64,000 nt of DNA from Ruegeria sp. SCSIO 43209 (GTDB lineage: Bacteria > Pseudomonadota > Alphaproteobacteria > Rhodobacterales > Rhodobacteraceae): positions 459,001 to 523,000 of the forward strand of contig NZ_CP065359.1 of assembly GCF_019904295.1 (NCBI RefSeq), written 5' to 3'. How positions within the stretch are numbered: the stretch's first letter is position 1; each line of letters begins with the position of its first letter. Made by a program: the position numbers and the translations under genes. This document shows, piece by piece, positions 18,266-28,218 of this stretch. Below the pieces are notes generated by a model. It was not told where the DNA came from, did no database searches, and saw nothing but the letters and a program-made list of their open reading frames with translations.

Positions 18266-18481
18266 CGCTCGAAATTGATGAAAACCCCTTAAATCATTGG
18301 TTAAAGTTCGATCGGATAAGCGTCGAAAACGAACCTAACCCGGTCGCAAACAGGCCGCGAGGAACCGGAGGCGACATGAATGTCGGTTTTGGACCCTGAG
18401 TTGATTTCCTTGGAAAATGTTCACGCTTCGTGCTAGTCGATGAAAAAAGATCACACAAACCCGAGCAGGCCGAGACAAAAC

Positions 18482-18979
18482 ATGCGAATTCTGGGCATTG
18501 ATCCAGGGCTTAGAACCTTGGGATGGGGCGTCATCGAATCGCATGGCAGCCGCCTGAGCCACATTGCGAATGGATTGTGCAAATCCGATGGTGATGATCT
18601 GGGGGAAAGGCTGCTGTCGCTACACAATCAAATCGTCGAAGTCATCGCCGAGCACAATCCAGATCAGGCGGCAATTGAACAGACCTTCGTCAACAAAGAT
18701 GGGGCCGGTACACTGAAACTGGGTCAGGCGCGTGGTGTTGCGCTTCTGACGCTTGCGCAAGCGGGTTTGCCGGTTGGCGAGTACGCCCCCAACCGCGTCA
18801 AGAAAACGGTGGTGGGCGTCGGCCACGCCGAAAAAGAGCAGGTTCTGCATATGGTCAAACTTCAACTGCCCGGTTGTTCCCCCAAAGGGGCGGATGCTGC
18901 GGATGCATTGGCGATTGCGATCTGCCATTCCTACTATGGCGCCGCACCGCAGGCACGGATGAAAGAGGTACGCGCATGA
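18482..18979 (+). CDS. ruvC: Crossover junction endodeoxyribonuclease RuvC
   Basis: A 165-residue Holliday junction resolvase. The first catalytic aspartate is in [16 protein letters not shown]. Further acidic residues are in [11 protein letters not shown] and in the C-terminal [15 protein letters not shown]. The ATG at 18482 gives the expected N terminus; an earlier in-frame ATG (18440) would add an unrelated polar extension. RuvC cuts four-way junctions moved by RuvAB. The stop overlaps the ruvA start (ATGA), so the pair is translationally coupled. Confidence 0.96.
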   Translation: MRILGIDPGLRTLGWGVIESHGSRLSHIANGLCKSDGDDLGERLLSLHNQIVEVIAEHNPDQAAIEQTFVNKDGAGTLKLGQARGVALLTLAQAGLPVGEYAPNRVKKTVVGVGHAEKEQVLHMVKLQLPGCSPKGADAADALAIAICHSYYGAAPQARMKEVRA

Positions 18980-19653
18980 TCGGCAAGCTCACTGGACGGC
19001 TGGATTACCGCGCGGCGGATCACGTTCTGATCGACGTGCGGGGGGTCGGCTATATCGTCTATTGCTCGGACCGGACCATGGCGGCCCTGCCGGGGGTGGG
19101 TGAGGCAATGTCAATCTACACCGATATGGTCGTGCGCGAAGACCTGATGCAGCTTTATGGTTTTCTGTCCTTGGTCGAGAAGGAATGGCACCGTCTGCTG
19201 TGCTCGGTTCAGGGTGTGGGTGCGAAGGTATCGCTGGCCATTCTTAGTGCGCTGGGGCCCGATGGTGTCAGCCGCGCGATTGCCTTGGGCGACTGGGGGG
19301 CCGTGAAGGCCGCAAAGGGTGTCGGCCCCAAGACCGCGCAGCGGATCGTGCTTGACCTCAAGGACAAGGCCCCGGGTGTGATGGCGATGGGCGGCACGGT
19401 GACCGAAGCGATGGATGGCCCGGCACTTGAAGTGGTTGAGACGACCGAGCCTGCGCCTGTTCCGAAACGGGTGGCGAAACCGGCCTCGGGCGCTGCCGCT
19501 GCTTCTGCGGATGCGCTGTCGGCGTTGGGCAATCTGGGCTATGGACCGTCCGAGGCGGCATCGGCCGTGGCCGAGGCAGCGGCCAATATGCCAGATGCGG
19601 GCGAGGCCGATCTGATACGCGCCGCGCTGAAGCTACTGGCCCCCAAGGGCTGA
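18976..19653 (+). CDS. ruvA: Holliday junction DNA helicase subunit RuvA
   Basis: A 225-residue protein. Domain I is an OB fold ([12 protein letters not shown]...[14 protein letters not shown]). Domain II has two helix-hairpin-helix motifs ([18 protein letters not shown] and [18 protein letters not shown]). A flexible Ala/Pro linker (about 140-180) leads to domain III ([20 protein letters not shown]), which binds RuvB. RuvA tetramers hold the junction and recruit RuvB. ATGA overlap with ruvC; 16 bases separate it from ruvB. Confidence 0.96.
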   Translation: MIGKLTGRLDYRAADHVLIDVRGVGYIVYCSDRTMAALPGVGEAMSIYTDMVVREDLMQLYGFLSLVEKEWHRLLCSVQGVGAKVSLAILSALGPDGVSRAIALGDWGAVKAAKGVGPKTAQRIVLDLKDKAPGVMAMGGTVTEAMDGPALEVVETTEPAPVPKRVAKPASGAAAASADALSALGNLGYGPSEAASAVAEAAANMPDAGEADLIRAALKLLAPKG

Positions 19654-19669
19654 GTGAAAGGGTAACTGA

Positions 19670-20689
19670 ATGGTAGACGCTGATCCCGCCCTGCGAGCCG
19701 AACCGATGCCCGAGGACAATGACCGCGCCCTGCGCCCGCAGGGGCTGGATGAATTCATTGGTCAGGCCGAGGCGCGGGCCAACCTACGCATCTTCATCCA
19801 GTCGGCCCGCCAACGCGGTGAGGCGATGGATCACACGCTGTTCCATGGTCCACCTGGATTGGGTAAGACCACGCTTGCGCAGATCATGGCGCGCGAGTTG
19901 GGAGTGAATTTCCGCATGACCTCGGGGCCGGTTCTGGCCAAGGCGGGGGATTTGGCGGCGATTCTGACCAATCTGGAATCGCGGGATGTCTTGTTCATCG
20001 ACGAGATTCACCGTCTGAACCCGGCGGTCGAAGAGGTGCTGTACCCCGCGATGGAGGATTTCGAGCTGGATCTTGTCATTGGTGAAGGTCCGGCGGCACG
20101 GACTGTACGGATCGAGCTGCAGCCATTTACGCTGGTCGGGGCGACAACGCGGATGGGGTTGCTGACCACGCCGTTGCGCGATCGGTTTGGCATCCCGACC
20201 CGGCTGCAGTTCTATACGGTCGACGAGTTGCACGAGATCGTCACCCGCAATGCCCGCAAACTGGGCGCACCTGCGGATGACGAAGGCGCGCGTGAGATCG
20301 CGCGCAGGTCTCGTGGAACACCACGGATCGCCGGTCGTCTGCTGAGACGCGTAGTGGATTTTGCCATTGTTGAAGGCGATGGGCGGATTACGCGCGACTT
20401 GGCGGATGGGTCACTGACCCGGCTGGGGGTCGATAACCTTGGTCTGGACGGGGCCGACCGCCGGTATTTGAAGCTGATTGCCGAGAACTATGCGGGCGGG
20501 CCAGTGGGGATTGAAACACTCTCGGCGGCGTTGTCCGAAAGCCGGGATTCGCTGGAAGAGGTGATCGAGCCTTATCTCCTGCAGCAAGGCCTGATCCAGC
20601 GCACTCCGCGCGGACGGATGCTGGCGCAAAAGGCATGGACGCATCTGGGGATGGCTGCACCCAAAGGACAAAGCGATCTGTTTGGTTGA
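19670..20689 (+). CDS. ruvB: Holliday junction branch migration ATPase RuvB
   Basis: A 339-residue AAA+ motor. Walker A GPPGLGKT is at residues 60-67, Walker [12 protein letters not shown] follows, sensor 1 is in [19 protein letters not shown] with the arginine finger region, and a C-terminal winged helix (about 255-330) ends in [17 protein letters not shown]. It forms the hexameric ring that drives branch migration with RuvA. Third gene of the ruvCAB set; an unknown gene follows after 64 bases. Confidence 0.97.
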   Translation: MVDADPALRAEPMPEDNDRALRPQGLDEFIGQAEARANLRIFIQSARQRGEAMDHTLFHGPPGLGKTTLAQIMARELGVNFRMTSGPVLAKAGDLAAILTNLESRDVLFIDEIHRLNPAVEEVLYPAMEDFELDLVIGEGPAARTVRIELQPFTLVGATTRMGLLTTPLRDRFGIPTRLQFYTVDELHEIVTRNARKLGAPADDEGAREIARRSRGTPRIAGRLLRRVVDFAIVEGDGRITRDLADGSLTRLGVDNLGLDGADRRYLKLIAENYAGGPVGIETLSAALSESRDSLEEVIEPYLLQQGLIQRTPRGRMLAQKAWTHLGMAAPKGQSDLFG

Positions 20690-20753
20690 AGTGGGGCGCA
20701 TTAGATTTTAAGCCTCAGGCGGTCGTATCTAAATCGAGAAGAAGGACTGGGGC

Positions 20754-21377
20754 GTGACACCCGATGAGATTGAGGCGCTGTTCACACGCGATAGCGGTGA
20801 GTTTCTGTTTGCGCGCTGGGGCAGACCCATCGTGCCCATCGTGTTTGGTGTCGAGGATGAAACGCTGTCGACCGTAAAAGGTGCGTTCGAGGCGGTTGTC
20901 ACTCTGGCAAATCACAAGATGGCCGAGACGGATCCCGAACTGGGTGCCAATTGCATGGTGTTCTTCTTCCGTGAGTGGCAGGAATTGTTGGACGTGCCCG
21001 ATCTGGATCGCCTGATCCCGGATCTGGCTCCACTGGTTGACCGGCTGGTGGCTGCCGATGCCAATCAGTATCGCATATTTCGGTTCGAGGATGACGGCGC
21101 TATCCGCGCGGCATTTGTGTTTTTGCGCATGGACAAAGAGCTGTCGAAAGTGCCGGCAGAAACGCTGGCGCTAAACCAGGTCGTGCAAACGATCCTGCTT
21201 TGGTCCGATACTGCCTTTCGCAGCGCCTCACCTCTGGCGATTGCTGGTGACGCGACGATCTTGCGGCCTGATATTGCGGCCTTGATCCGCGCCGCCTACG
21301 ATCCTGTTCTGCCCGGTGCCGCGCAGGACCCCTCTCATGCGTTGCGCTTGTTCGCCAGATTGGAGCCGTCGCAATGA
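20754..21377 (+). CDS. Conserved protein of unknown function between ruvB and ybgC
   Basis: A 207-residue acidic soluble protein starting at GTG, with AGAAGAAGGACTGGGGC upstream. I do not recognise a named domain. It has no signal peptide or membrane segment and is rich in Asp, Glu, Leu and Phe (for example MVFFFREWQELLDVPDLDRLIPDL). Its stop overlaps the ybgC start by four bases (ATGA), so it is co-translated with the Tol-Pal-linked thioesterase. Position alone hints at a link to the Tol-Pal or ruv units. Confidence 0.75.
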   Translation: MTPDEIEALFTRDSGEFLFARWGRPIVPIVFGVEDETLSTVKGAFEAVVTLANHKMAETDPELGANCMVFFFREWQELLDVPDLDRLIPDLAPLVDRLVAADANQYRIFRFEDDGAIRAAFVFLRMDKELSKVPAETLALNQVVQTILLWSDTAFRSASPLAIAGDATILRPDIAALIRAAYDPVLPGAAQDPSHALRLFARLEPSQ

Positions 21378-21757
21378 AGCATCACTACCCGGTCCGTGTT
21401 TATTACGAAGACACCGACATGGGAGGCGTGGTCTATCACGCAAATTATCTGAGATTCATCGAACGCGCCCGGTCGGACTGGGTGCGTAAACTGGGTAATG
21501 ATCAGAACGCGATGCGGGACGCAGGCATTGTCTGGGTCGTGCGGCGGATCGAGGCGGATTATCTCGCCGCCGCTAGGTTTGAAGACGAGCTGATGGTCGA
21601 GACCGAGATGGTTTCGCTATCGGGCGCTCGGTTGACAATGTCGCAATTGGTCAAGCGTGGCGAGACCGAGATTTTCCGCGCCGAGGTAACGGCTGTCTGC
21701 ATGAACGCGCAGGGTAAGCCCGTGCGCCTTCCGGCAGAGATTCGCGCATTGATGTAA
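21374..21757 (+). CDS. ybgC: Tol-Pal system-associated acyl-CoA thioesterase
   Basis: A 127-residue hotdog-fold thioesterase. The N terminus has the family signature YYEDTDMGGVVYHANYLRF, with the catalytic Asp at about residue 15. YbgC hydrolyses acyl-CoA esters and in other bacteria interacts with acyl carrier protein near the membrane. Its position just before tolQ is the classic tol-pal order. A 105-base gap separates it from tolQ, so tolQ may have an extra promoter there. Confidence 0.93.
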   Translation: MKHHYPVRVYYEDTDMGGVVYHANYLRFIERARSDWVRKLGNDQNAMRDAGIVWVVRRIEADYLAAARFEDELMVETEMVSLSGARLTMSQLVKRGETEIFRAEVTAVCMNAQGKPVRLPAEIRALM

Positions 21758-21862
21758 CATTTTCAGCCTCCGGGGTGGTTCTGTTGGCTTTTCATCTCCA
21801 TCTGCGTTAGCGTTTGGCAAAACAAGGCCAAATGGCCATCAGGCAAAACAAAGAGCAGGTTC

Positions 21863-22558
21863 ATGGAAGCTGAAACGCTGGCGCTGGCGCAGGAGATCGA
21901 TTTCTCCATGTGGGGGCTGTATGCCCGCGCGACCTTTATCGTCAAACTGGTGATGTTGATGCTGATCGGTGCATCCATCTGGTCCTGGGGCATTATCATT
22001 CAGAAACTGATCAACTACCGAGCCGCGCGGCGCGAGGCGCAGGTATTCGATGAAAGCTTCTGGTCTGGCAATCCGCTAGATGAGCTGTTCGAGCAGATCG
22101 GAACCCAACCCGATGGCAGTTCCGAGAAGATTTTCGCGGCGGGGATGATCGAGTGGCGACGCTCGCACCGCACCGATGGCGGCTTGATCGCGGGGGCGAC
22201 GGCGCGGATCGATCGCTCGATGGACGTGGCGATCGCGAAAGAGGCTGAGGGGCTGCAAAAAGGGTTGCCCATTCTGGCCACTGTCGGATCGACAGCGCCG
22301 TTTATCGGCCTGTTTGGCACCGTTTGGGGCATCATGAATGCCTTTATCGAGATTGCCGAGCAGCAGAACACAAACCTCGCCGTTGTCGCCCCGGGTATTG
22401 CCGAGGCGTTGCTGGCCACCGGTCTTGGCTTGCTGGCCGCGATCCCGGCGGTGATATTCTATAATAAACTCAGCGCAGACAGTGACCGCATCGTCGGCGG
22501 CTACGAGGCCTTTGCCGATGAATTCGCCACTATCCTGTCGCGTCAGTTGGATAGCTGA
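21863..22558 (+). CDS. tolQ: Tol-Pal proton channel subunit TolQ
   Basis: A 231-residue inner membrane protein of the MotA/TolQ/ExbB family with three helices at about residues 20-50, 135-160 and 170-195. The conserved stretches GSTAPFIGLFGTVWGIMNAF and APGIAEALLATGLGLLAAIPAVIFYN are clear. TolQ and TolR form the channel that uses the proton motive force to energise TolA during outer membrane constriction at division. It is followed two bases later by tolR. Confidence 0.96.
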   Translation: MEAETLALAQEIDFSMWGLYARATFIVKLVMLMLIGASIWSWGIIIQKLINYRAARREAQVFDESFWSGNPLDELFEQIGTQPDGSSEKIFAAGMIEWRRSHRTDGGLIAGATARIDRSMDVAIAKEAEGLQKGLPILATVGSTAPFIGLFGTVWGIMNAFIEIAEQQNTNLAVVAPGIAEALLATGLGLLAAIPAVIFYNKLSADSDRIVGGYEAFADEFATILSRQLDS

Positions 22559-22560
22559 CG

Positions 22561-23031
22561 ATGGGTGCGGCAGTTCAGCAAAGCTCGGGCGGGAACGGAC
22601 GCAGGCGCGGACGGCGGCGCGGGCGCGCCCAACCGATGGCCGAGATCAACGTGACGCCCTTTGTTGATGTCATGCTGGTGTTGCTGATCATCTTTATGGT
22701 GGCGGCCCCATTGTTGACCGTCGGCGTACCTGTCGATCTGCCCAAGACTGCCGCAAGTGCCTTACCCGGTGACAACGAAGAGCCGCTGACTGTGACCCTG
22801 ACCGCAGATGGGCGCGTGCAGATCCAGACCACGGATGTGCTGCGCGAAGAACTGATCGGTAAGCTGCGCGCGATCGCAGCTGAGCGCAGCAGCGACCGTG
22901 TGTTCTTGCGTGCTGACGGCGCGATTCCCTACGCGCAAGTGATGCAGGTCATGGGCGCTTTGAACGCGGGTGGGTTTTCCAACGTAGGCCTTGTGACCGA
23001 TACCGGCGGGCCAACGCTGGACGAAGGGTGA
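22561..23031 (+). CDS. tolR: Tol-Pal proton channel subunit TolR
   Basis: A 156-residue ExbD/TolR protein. An unusually arginine-rich cytoplasmic N terminus (residues 14-22) precedes MAEINVTPFVDVMLVLLIIF, with the proton-carrying Asp36 in the single helix. The periplasmic domain (about 65-150) binds peptidoglycan in known TolR proteins. The start lies two bases after tolQ. Length and motif fit TolR rather than ExbD because of the surrounding tol genes. Confidence 0.95.
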   Translation: MGAAVQQSSGGNGRRRGRRRGRAQPMAEINVTPFVDVMLVLLIIFMVAAPLLTVGVPVDLPKTAASALPGDNEEPLTVTLTADGRVQIQTTDVLREELIGKLRAIAAERSSDRVFLRADGAIPYAQVMQVMGALNAGGFSNVGLVTDTGGPTLDEG

Positions 23032-23046
23032 GAGTGAGGCTGCGCG

Positions 23047-24150
23047 GTGGATACCGGCACCAAGATTTCGGCAATTGCGCATGTCAGCCTGATTGGCTGG
23101 GCGCTGATCGGCGGGACCTTCCGGTCCGAACCGCTGCCGATGGCTGTACAGGATGTCTCGGTGATCTCGGCTGAGCAGTTTGCGGCCATGACCGCGCAAC
23201 GCGAGGCACCCGAGGTGCCGACTGACCCGGCTGAACTGCAACAGCCTGCAGAACCTGATGAGATCGAAATACTGGACCCGACGCCGGAAGATACGCCCGA
23301 ACCTGAGCAGGTTGCTCAACCCGAACCGGATCCGGAACCGGAACCAGAACCAGAAACAGTGGAAATCCCACCTGAACCCGAACTGATAGAACAGCCTCCA
23401 ACGCTTGAAGAGCCCGAGCCTGAGCTGGCGGCGCTTCCTGCGCCTCCGGGCCCAGAGGCCGAACCAAGCCCTGCGGATAAGATCGCGCCCGAGCAGATTG
23501 CTCCTCCTCCGCCCGAGGCCAAGCCGGATGACATTGAAACCCCTCCGGTTTCGCTGGATGAAGGGGCGGAAATCCAACAAGAACAGCAAGATCAAACGGC
23601 ACCGGAAGAGGCCGCGCCCGAGATTGTGACCGAGGCGGAAGAAGTCGAAGATCCGGCCCCGCGAACTTCTCCTCGTCCGCGCGTGCGCCCGAACCGGCCG
23701 GCACCCAAGCCAGAGCCTGAGGATGCAGAAACGCCCGAGCCCGCGCCGACTGAACCTGCGCAAAACGAGCAAGCGATAAATGACGCCTTGGCCGAAGCAT
23801 TGGGCAATGGCACCGAACCTTCGGGGCCACCACTGACAAGCGGTGAAAAAGACGCGATGCGGGTTGCGGTGTCGCGGTGTTGGAATGTCGGGTCCCTGTC
23901 GACGGATGCGCTGGAAACCGTGGTTGTTGTCGGGTTTTCGTTGACCAGAGATGGCAAAGTGGTTGGCGGCAGTTTGCAGCTACTCGACAGTTCAGGCGGC
24001 TCAGCCGCATCAGCAAAACAAGCCTACGAAGCCGCGCGCCGCGCAATTTTGCGCTGTGGGTCTAAAGGATATGACCTACCTGCTGACAAATACGATCAAT
24101 GGCAGGATATTGAGATTACATTCAATCCCGAGAGGATGCGGATCAAATGA
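23047..24150 (+). CDS. tolA: Tol-Pal energy transducer TolA
   Basis: A 367-residue protein with a GTG start 15 bases after tolR. An N-terminal anchor helix (about residues 6-24, [18 protein letters not shown]) holds it in the inner membrane. Residues about 55-245 are extremely rich in Pro and Glu with PE/PEP runs, in place of the alanine/lysine helix of enterobacterial TolA. A compact C-terminal domain (about 258-367) carries two cysteines (SRCWNVG and LRCGSKG) that may pair, as in TolA domain III. TolA connects TolQR to TolB and Pal. Its stop overlaps the tolB start. Confidence 0.9.
   Translation: MDTGTKISAIAHVSLIGWALIGGTFRSEPLPMAVQDVSVISAEQFAAMTAQREAPEVPTDPAELQQPAEPDEIEILDPTPEDTPEPEQVAQPEPDPEPEPEPETVEIPPEPELIEQPPTLEEPEPELAALPAPPGPEAEPSPADKIAPEQIAPPPPEAKPDDIETPPVSLDEGAEIQQEQQDQTAPEEAAPEIVTEAEEVEDPAPRTSPRPRVRPNRPAPKPEPEDAETPEPAPTEPAQNEQAINDALAEALGNGTEPSGPPLTSGEKDAMRVAVSRCWNVGSLSTDALETVVVVGFSLTRDGKVVGGSLQLLDSSGGSAASAKQAYEAARRAILRCGSKGYDLPADKYDQWQDIEITFNPERMRIK
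23320..23358 (+). repeat. Short tandem repeat encoding Pro-Glu in tolA
   Basis: A run of six-base units of the form GAACC(G/A) with one GAT variant encodes alternating Pro and Glu ([12 protein letters not shown]). It lies in the disordered linker of TolA. Such arrays can expand or contract in frame by slippage, altering linker length without breaking the gene. Confidence 0.75.
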
Positions 24151-25466
24151 TGAAACTTCTGACCAGCCTCTTAATTGGCCTGACCCTTCTTTCGACCTCG
24201 GCTTACGCCCAAAGTGGCCCGCTGCGTCTGGAAATCGATGAAGGGATCATCGAACCTATGCCGTTTGCCGTGCCAAGCTTTGTGCCTGACGGTCCCTCGG
24301 CGGCACAATATGCACAAGATATCTCGCGGGTGGTCGTGTCTGACCTGACCGGAACGGGCCTGTTTCGTGAAATCTCGTCGGATGCATATATCAGCCGCGT
24401 CAGCAGTTTTGACGCGCCGGTACAGTTCGCTGATTGGAAGGCGATCAACGCTCAAGCACTGGTGACAGGGGCGGTCAACGTGTCGGGCAAGCGCCTGACG
24501 GTCCGGTTCCGGGTCTGGGATGTCTTCTCGGGGCAGGAACTCGGCAACGGTTTGCAGTTTGCAGGAACAACCGACGGTTGGAGGCGCATGGCGCATAAGG
24601 TCGCGGATCAGGTTTATACCCGGATCACGGGAGAGGGCGCCTATTTCGACAGCCGTGTCGCGTTCGTGTCGGAGAGCGGCCCAAAGGATCAACGGCGCAA
24701 ACGGTTGGCCATAATGGATTACGACGGCGCTAATGTGCAGTATCTGACCGACAGCGCAGCGATTGTTCTGGCGCCTCGGTTCTCACCGACGGGCGACCAG
24801 TTGCTCTATACCAGCTACGAGACCGGTCAGCCGCGTATTTACGTTCTGGATGTCGGCCGCGTGAAGCGGCAGGAGTTGAAAACGCAGGAAGGCACCATGA
24901 GTTTCTCACCGCGCTTCTCTCCGGATGGTCGTTCAATTGTTTATTCGTTGACCCAAGGCGGAAACACGGATTTGTGGAAAATGGATCTGGCCTCGGGCCA
25001 AAGCGTGCGACTGACCAATACGCCCGCGATTGAAACTGCACCAAGCTATGCGCCAGATGGCAGTCGGATCGTGTTTGAAAGCGACCGGTCGGGCACTCCG
25101 CAGCTTTACATCATGCCCGCCAACGGAGGCGAGGCAACGCGGATCAGTTTTGGGCAAGGCCGCTATGGCACGCCGGTCTGGTCTCCGCGTGGTGACTTGA
25201 TTGCCTTTACCAAGCAGAACAAAGGTCGCTTCCACATCGGTGTTATGCGCACAGATGGCAGCGAAGAGCGCCTTTTGACCGCCTCGTTCCTGGACGAAGG
25301 TCCCACTTGGTCGCCAAACGGGCGGGTCATAATGTTCACCCGCGAAACTCAGGGGGCAAGCGGTCGATCGACGCTTTACTCTGTGGATATTTCGGGCCGT
25401 AACTTGCGTCCTGTTAGAACGCCGGATGGCGGTAGCGACCCGTCTTGGGGGCCACTGCAGAATTGA
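24147..25466 (+). CDS. tolB: Tol-Pal periplasmic protein TolB
   Basis: A 439-residue periplasmic protein with a signal peptide (about 1-21, cut after AYA). An N-terminal domain (about 22-165) precedes a six-bladed beta-propeller made of repeats such as [31 protein letters not shown] and [16 protein letters not shown], the standard TolB repeats. TolB binds Pal and is released by TolA. The ATGA overlap with tolA shows coupling; an 86-base gap to pal may hold another promoter. Confidence 0.96.
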   Translation: MMKLLTSLLIGLTLLSTSAYAQSGPLRLEIDEGIIEPMPFAVPSFVPDGPSAAQYAQDISRVVVSDLTGTGLFREISSDAYISRVSSFDAPVQFADWKAINAQALVTGAVNVSGKRLTVRFRVWDVFSGQELGNGLQFAGTTDGWRRMAHKVADQVYTRITGEGAYFDSRVAFVSESGPKDQRRKRLAIMDYDGANVQYLTDSAAIVLAPRFSPTGDQLLYTSYETGQPRIYVLDVGRVKRQELKTQEGTMSFSPRFSPDGRSIVYSLTQGGNTDLWKMDLASGQSVRLTNTPAIETAPSYAPDGSRIVFESDRSGTPQLYIMPANGGEATRISFGQGRYGTPVWSPRGDLIAFTKQNKGRFHIGVMRTDGSEERLLTASFLDEGPTWSPNGRVIMFTRETQGASGRSTLYSVDISGRNLRPVRTPDGGSDPSWGPLQN

Positions 25467-25552
25467 TTGGAACAGACCGCAGGTAAAGTTCACAACAAAC
25501 CCGCAATGTGATAGAAGCGCGGCAATAAACAACGAAACACGAGGCACTTGAG

Positions 25553-26056
25553 ATGAAACTGTTGAGCAAAGTCGCGGCAATTGGGGCGCTGACCCTGATT
25601 GCGGCCTGTTCCAATAATGATCCGTCGGCTCTGGGTGGCGGCGCTGGTGGCAGCGGCGCACTGGTTCCGGGCTCACCCAGTGATCCGCGTTCGCCAGCCT
25701 ATTTCCAGCAAACAGTTGGTGACCGGGTTCTGTTCGCGGTCGATCAGTCCACGCTCAGCCCGCAGGCGCAGACGATTCTGCAAGGGCAGGCCGATTGGCT
25801 GCTCGCCAATCCGGATTTTGTCGCCAATATCGAAGGCCATGCGGACGAGCAGGGCACGCGCGAATACAACCTTGCGCTTGGAGCTCGTCGGGCCAATGCG
25901 GCGCGGGAGTATCTGATCTCGCGCGGGGTGGCAGGCAACCGGTTGACCACCGTCAGCTATGGCAAGGAACGCCCGATCGAAATTTGCAGCACCGAGGATT
26001 GCTATTCGAAAAACCGCCGCGCGGTGACGGTGCTGACCGGTTCAACCTTGGGGTAA
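25553..26056 (+). CDS. pal: Peptidoglycan-associated lipoprotein Pal
   Basis: A 167-residue outer membrane lipoprotein. The lipobox is LIAAC, with lipidated Cys19. A Gly/Ser-rich linker (about 22-45) leads to an OmpA-like domain whose peptidoglycan-binding signature is NIEGHADEQGTREYNLALGA, and a disulfide-like pair CSTEDC sits near the end. Pal bridges outer membrane and peptidoglycan and is mobilised by TolAB. It is followed one base later by cpoB. Confidence 0.96.
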   Translation: MKLLSKVAAIGALTLIAACSNNDPSALGGGAGGSGALVPGSPSDPRSPAYFQQTVGDRVLFAVDQSTLSPQAQTILQGQADWLLANPDFVANIEGHADEQGTREYNLALGARRANAAREYLISRGVAGNRLTTVSYGKERPIEICSTEDCYSKNRRAVTVLTGSTLG

Positions 26057-26057
26057 G

Positions 26058-26891
26058 ATGATGCGAATTGCATGTTTGGTTCTGGCGGCGGTCGTGACCG
26101 TCGCTGGTATGGCACAGGCACAGGATCAGCAGACTTTGGCGGATATCCGTCAGGAATTAACCGTACTGCATGTGGAAATTCAGCGTCTCAAGCGCGAGTT
26201 TTCAACCACTGGGTCCCCCGCGCCAAACCTGTCTGGCAGTTCCGTGCTTGAGCGCGTTGATGCGATCGAGGCAGAATTGCAGCGCCTGACACGCCAGACC
26301 GAGCAGTTGAACCAAAGGGTGCAGAATGTCGTGACCGATGGCACCAACCGTATCGGTGATTTGGAGTTTCGTCTGGTTGAACTTGAAGGCGGTGATCTGA
26401 GCGCGTTGGGTGAAACCTCAACGCTGGGTGGTGAGACATCGACCGATGTGGCTGTGGCACCCACCCTCAACCCTACGCAACCCACGGTCACTGATCAGGG
26501 TGAGCTTGCAGTCGGTGAACAAGCGGATTTTGATGCCGCTTCGCAGGCCCTGGTGGATGGAGATTTCCAGACCGCGGCCGATCTGTTTGCGCAATTCGAC
26601 CAGTCCTATCCGGGCAGCCCGCTGGCGAGTCAAGCCAACCTGCGGCGCGGGCAGGCGCTGAAAGGGGTGGGCGATACACGCGAAGCGGCGCGCGCCTTTC
26701 TGGCCAGCTTCACGGGCGACTCCGAAGGGCCTCTGGCACCCGAGGCGTTGTTTGAGTTGGGCGCAGCGCTTGGACAGCTGGGCCAAACCGATCAGGCTTG
26801 CATCACTCTCGGCGAAGTTGGCGTACGGTTTCCGGCATCGGCACCAGCTGCTTCGGCCACACAAGAAATGGCAACACTGGGCTGTTCTTGA
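26058..26891 (+). CDS. cpoB: Cell division coordinator CpoB / YbgF
   Basis: A 277-residue periplasmic protein. A signal peptide (about 1-21, ending AQA) is followed by a coiled coil (about 28-100, DIRQELTVLHVEIQRLKRE and RLTRQTEQLNQRVQ). A Ser/Thr-rich linker joins it to C-terminal TPR repeats (about 155-275, VDGDFQTAADLFAQF, LGQLGQTDQACITLGEV). CpoB links the Tol machine to peptidoglycan synthesis. The ATG at 26058 is followed by a second ATG; either is possible. Its stop overlaps the tilS start. Confidence 0.93.
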   Translation: MMRIACLVLAAVVTVAGMAQAQDQQTLADIRQELTVLHVEIQRLKREFSTTGSPAPNLSGSSVLERVDAIEAELQRLTRQTEQLNQRVQNVVTDGTNRIGDLEFRLVELEGGDLSALGETSTLGGETSTDVAVAPTLNPTQPTVTDQGELAVGEQADFDAASQALVDGDFQTAADLFAQFDQSYPGSPLASQANLRRGQALKGVGDTREAARAFLASFTGDSEGPLAPEALFELGAALGQLGQTDQACITLGEVGVRFPASAPAASATQEMATLGCS

Positions 26892-28141
26892 CCTCTGACG
26901 CCGATACGCTTCGGGCAAATCTGCGGGCGGGTCTGCCGGATCCACCACCGCGCCGGCTGGGGGTGGCGGTATCAGGGGGCAGCGATTCGACCGCCCTGTT
27001 GCATTTGCTGGTTGATATTGCGCGACAAGAGAATATCGAGTTATTTGCAGCGACCGTTGACCACGGTCTGCGGCCTGAATCAGCGTCAGAGGCCTTGGCT
27101 GTCGCAACCCTGGCGCAGCGCTTAGGCATTCCTCATGAAACGCTGAAATGGCAGGGGTGGGATGGATCCGGAAATCTGCAGGATCAGGCGCGGCGTGCGA
27201 GATACCGGTTGCTGGTCGCGTGGGCCGAATCGAAGGGCCTAGAGGCAGTTGCGCTGGGCCACACGGAGGATGATCAGGCTGAAACGGTACTGATGCGGCT
27301 GGCCCGTGCTTCGGGCGTTTCGGGGCTTTCGGCCATGGCTGTATCGCGAAAAGAAGGTCTGGTCACATTGCTGCGCCCATTGCTGTCCACGACACGCTCC
27401 GATCTTCGGGAATATCTGACTGTGCAAGGTATTTCGTGGATTGATGATCCGTCGAATCAGGACCCTCGTTTTGACCGGATCAAAGCCCGCCAGGCACTTT
27501 CCGGATTAAATCAAATCGGGATCACGGCAGAGTCATTATCACGGGTCGCTGAAAATATGGCGCAAGCGCGTGAAGCATTGGCGCAATACGCGCAAGAATC
27601 CGCTTTACGGTGCATGACGGTGACGGATGGCGATCTTTGCATTGATCGCGAAGGTTTCGAAACTCTGCCCGAAGAAATCCGTCGTCGGCTTGTGACCGCG
27701 TCTGTTTCATGGATCGCAGGGGGAGAGTATCCGCCACGACACAAAGCGGTGGATCAAGTGTTGGATGCGATTTCGTCTGCTCAGACGGCCACCCTGGGGG
27801 GATGCATTTTAATCCCGGAAGGCAAAAAAACTTGGATTTGCAGAGAGCTAAACGCCGTCAGCAATCAGCACGCGCGCCCCTCAGAACCTTGGGACAGGCG
27901 TTGGATTATATCCGGGCCAAAAACTGAAGATGTGGAAATCCGGGCGCTTGGTGAGGATGGTATATTGCAGCTGGAAAACTGGCGCTCTGTGGGCAAACCT
28001 CGCGCTGCAGTGTTGTCGACGCCCTCGGTCTGGGCCGAAGGCACTCTATTGGCTGCACCCCTGGTCGGTTTTGCAAACGAATGGCGGGCTGAACTACTTC
28101 CAGAAAGGTCCGACTTTGATGCGGTGATTTTATCTCATTGA
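26888..28141 (+). CDS. tilS: tRNA(Ile)-lysidine synthetase
   Basis: A 417-residue protein that places lysine on C34 of the minor tRNA-Ile so that it reads AUA. The PP-loop ATPase motif SGGSDS is at residues 29-34. ALGHTEDDQAETVLMRLARASGVSGLS is the second conserved block. The TTG start at 26888 overlaps the cpoB stop; longer in-frame readings would run inside cpoB. The C-terminal part is less conserved, as usual for TilS. The tilS-ftsH order is common in bacteria. Confidence 0.92.
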   Translation: MTSDADTLRANLRAGLPDPPPRRLGVAVSGGSDSTALLHLLVDIARQENIELFAATVDHGLRPESASEALAVATLAQRLGIPHETLKWQGWDGSGNLQDQARRARYRLLVAWAESKGLEAVALGHTEDDQAETVLMRLARASGVSGLSAMAVSRKEGLVTLLRPLLSTTRSDLREYLTVQGISWIDDPSNQDPRFDRIKARQALSGLNQIGITAESLSRVAENMAQAREALAQYAQESALRCMTVTDGDLCIDREGFETLPEEIRRRLVTASVSWIAGGEYPPRHKAVDQVLDAISSAQTATLGGCILIPEGKKTWICRELNAVSNQHARPSEPWDRRWIISGPKTEDVEIRALGEDGILQLENWRSVGKPRAAVLSTPSVWAEGTLLAAPLVGFANEWRAELLPERSDFDAVILSH

Positions 28142-28178
28142 ACCTGCCACAATCCTCTCTATTTTAAGGAACAACCCC

Positions 28179-28198
28179 GGCAGGTCCCCACCTGCCGA
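28179..28198 (+). promoter_or_regulatory. Hairpin in the ftsH leader
   Basis: CGGCAGGT pairs with ACCTGCCG (8 bp, CCCC loop), about 20 bases upstream of the ftsH TTG start. No T tract follows, so it is not a terminator. The ribosome site GGGAGATTTTCC follows. It could stabilise the 5' end or tune translation. Confidence 0.35.
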
Positions 28199-28218
28199 AA
28201 CCTTTCGGGAGATTTTCC

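Noticed and set aside
18287..18304. A CtrA-like site, TTAA-N8-TTAA, upstream of ruvC
   Set aside because: The CtrA consensus needs seven bases between the half sites; here there are eight. Flanking bases give no extra support.
23320..23358. The GAACC-type repeats as a CRISPR or regulatory repeat array
   Set aside because: The units are contiguous, six bases long and keep the tolA frame, so they are a coding tandem repeat without spacers.
22762..23772. A 336-codon antisense reading frame across tolR and tolA
   Set aside because: It is a shadow of the repetitive Pro/Glu coding sequence on the other strand; its translation is low-complexity Arg/Leu/Phe and it has no ribosome site or family pattern.
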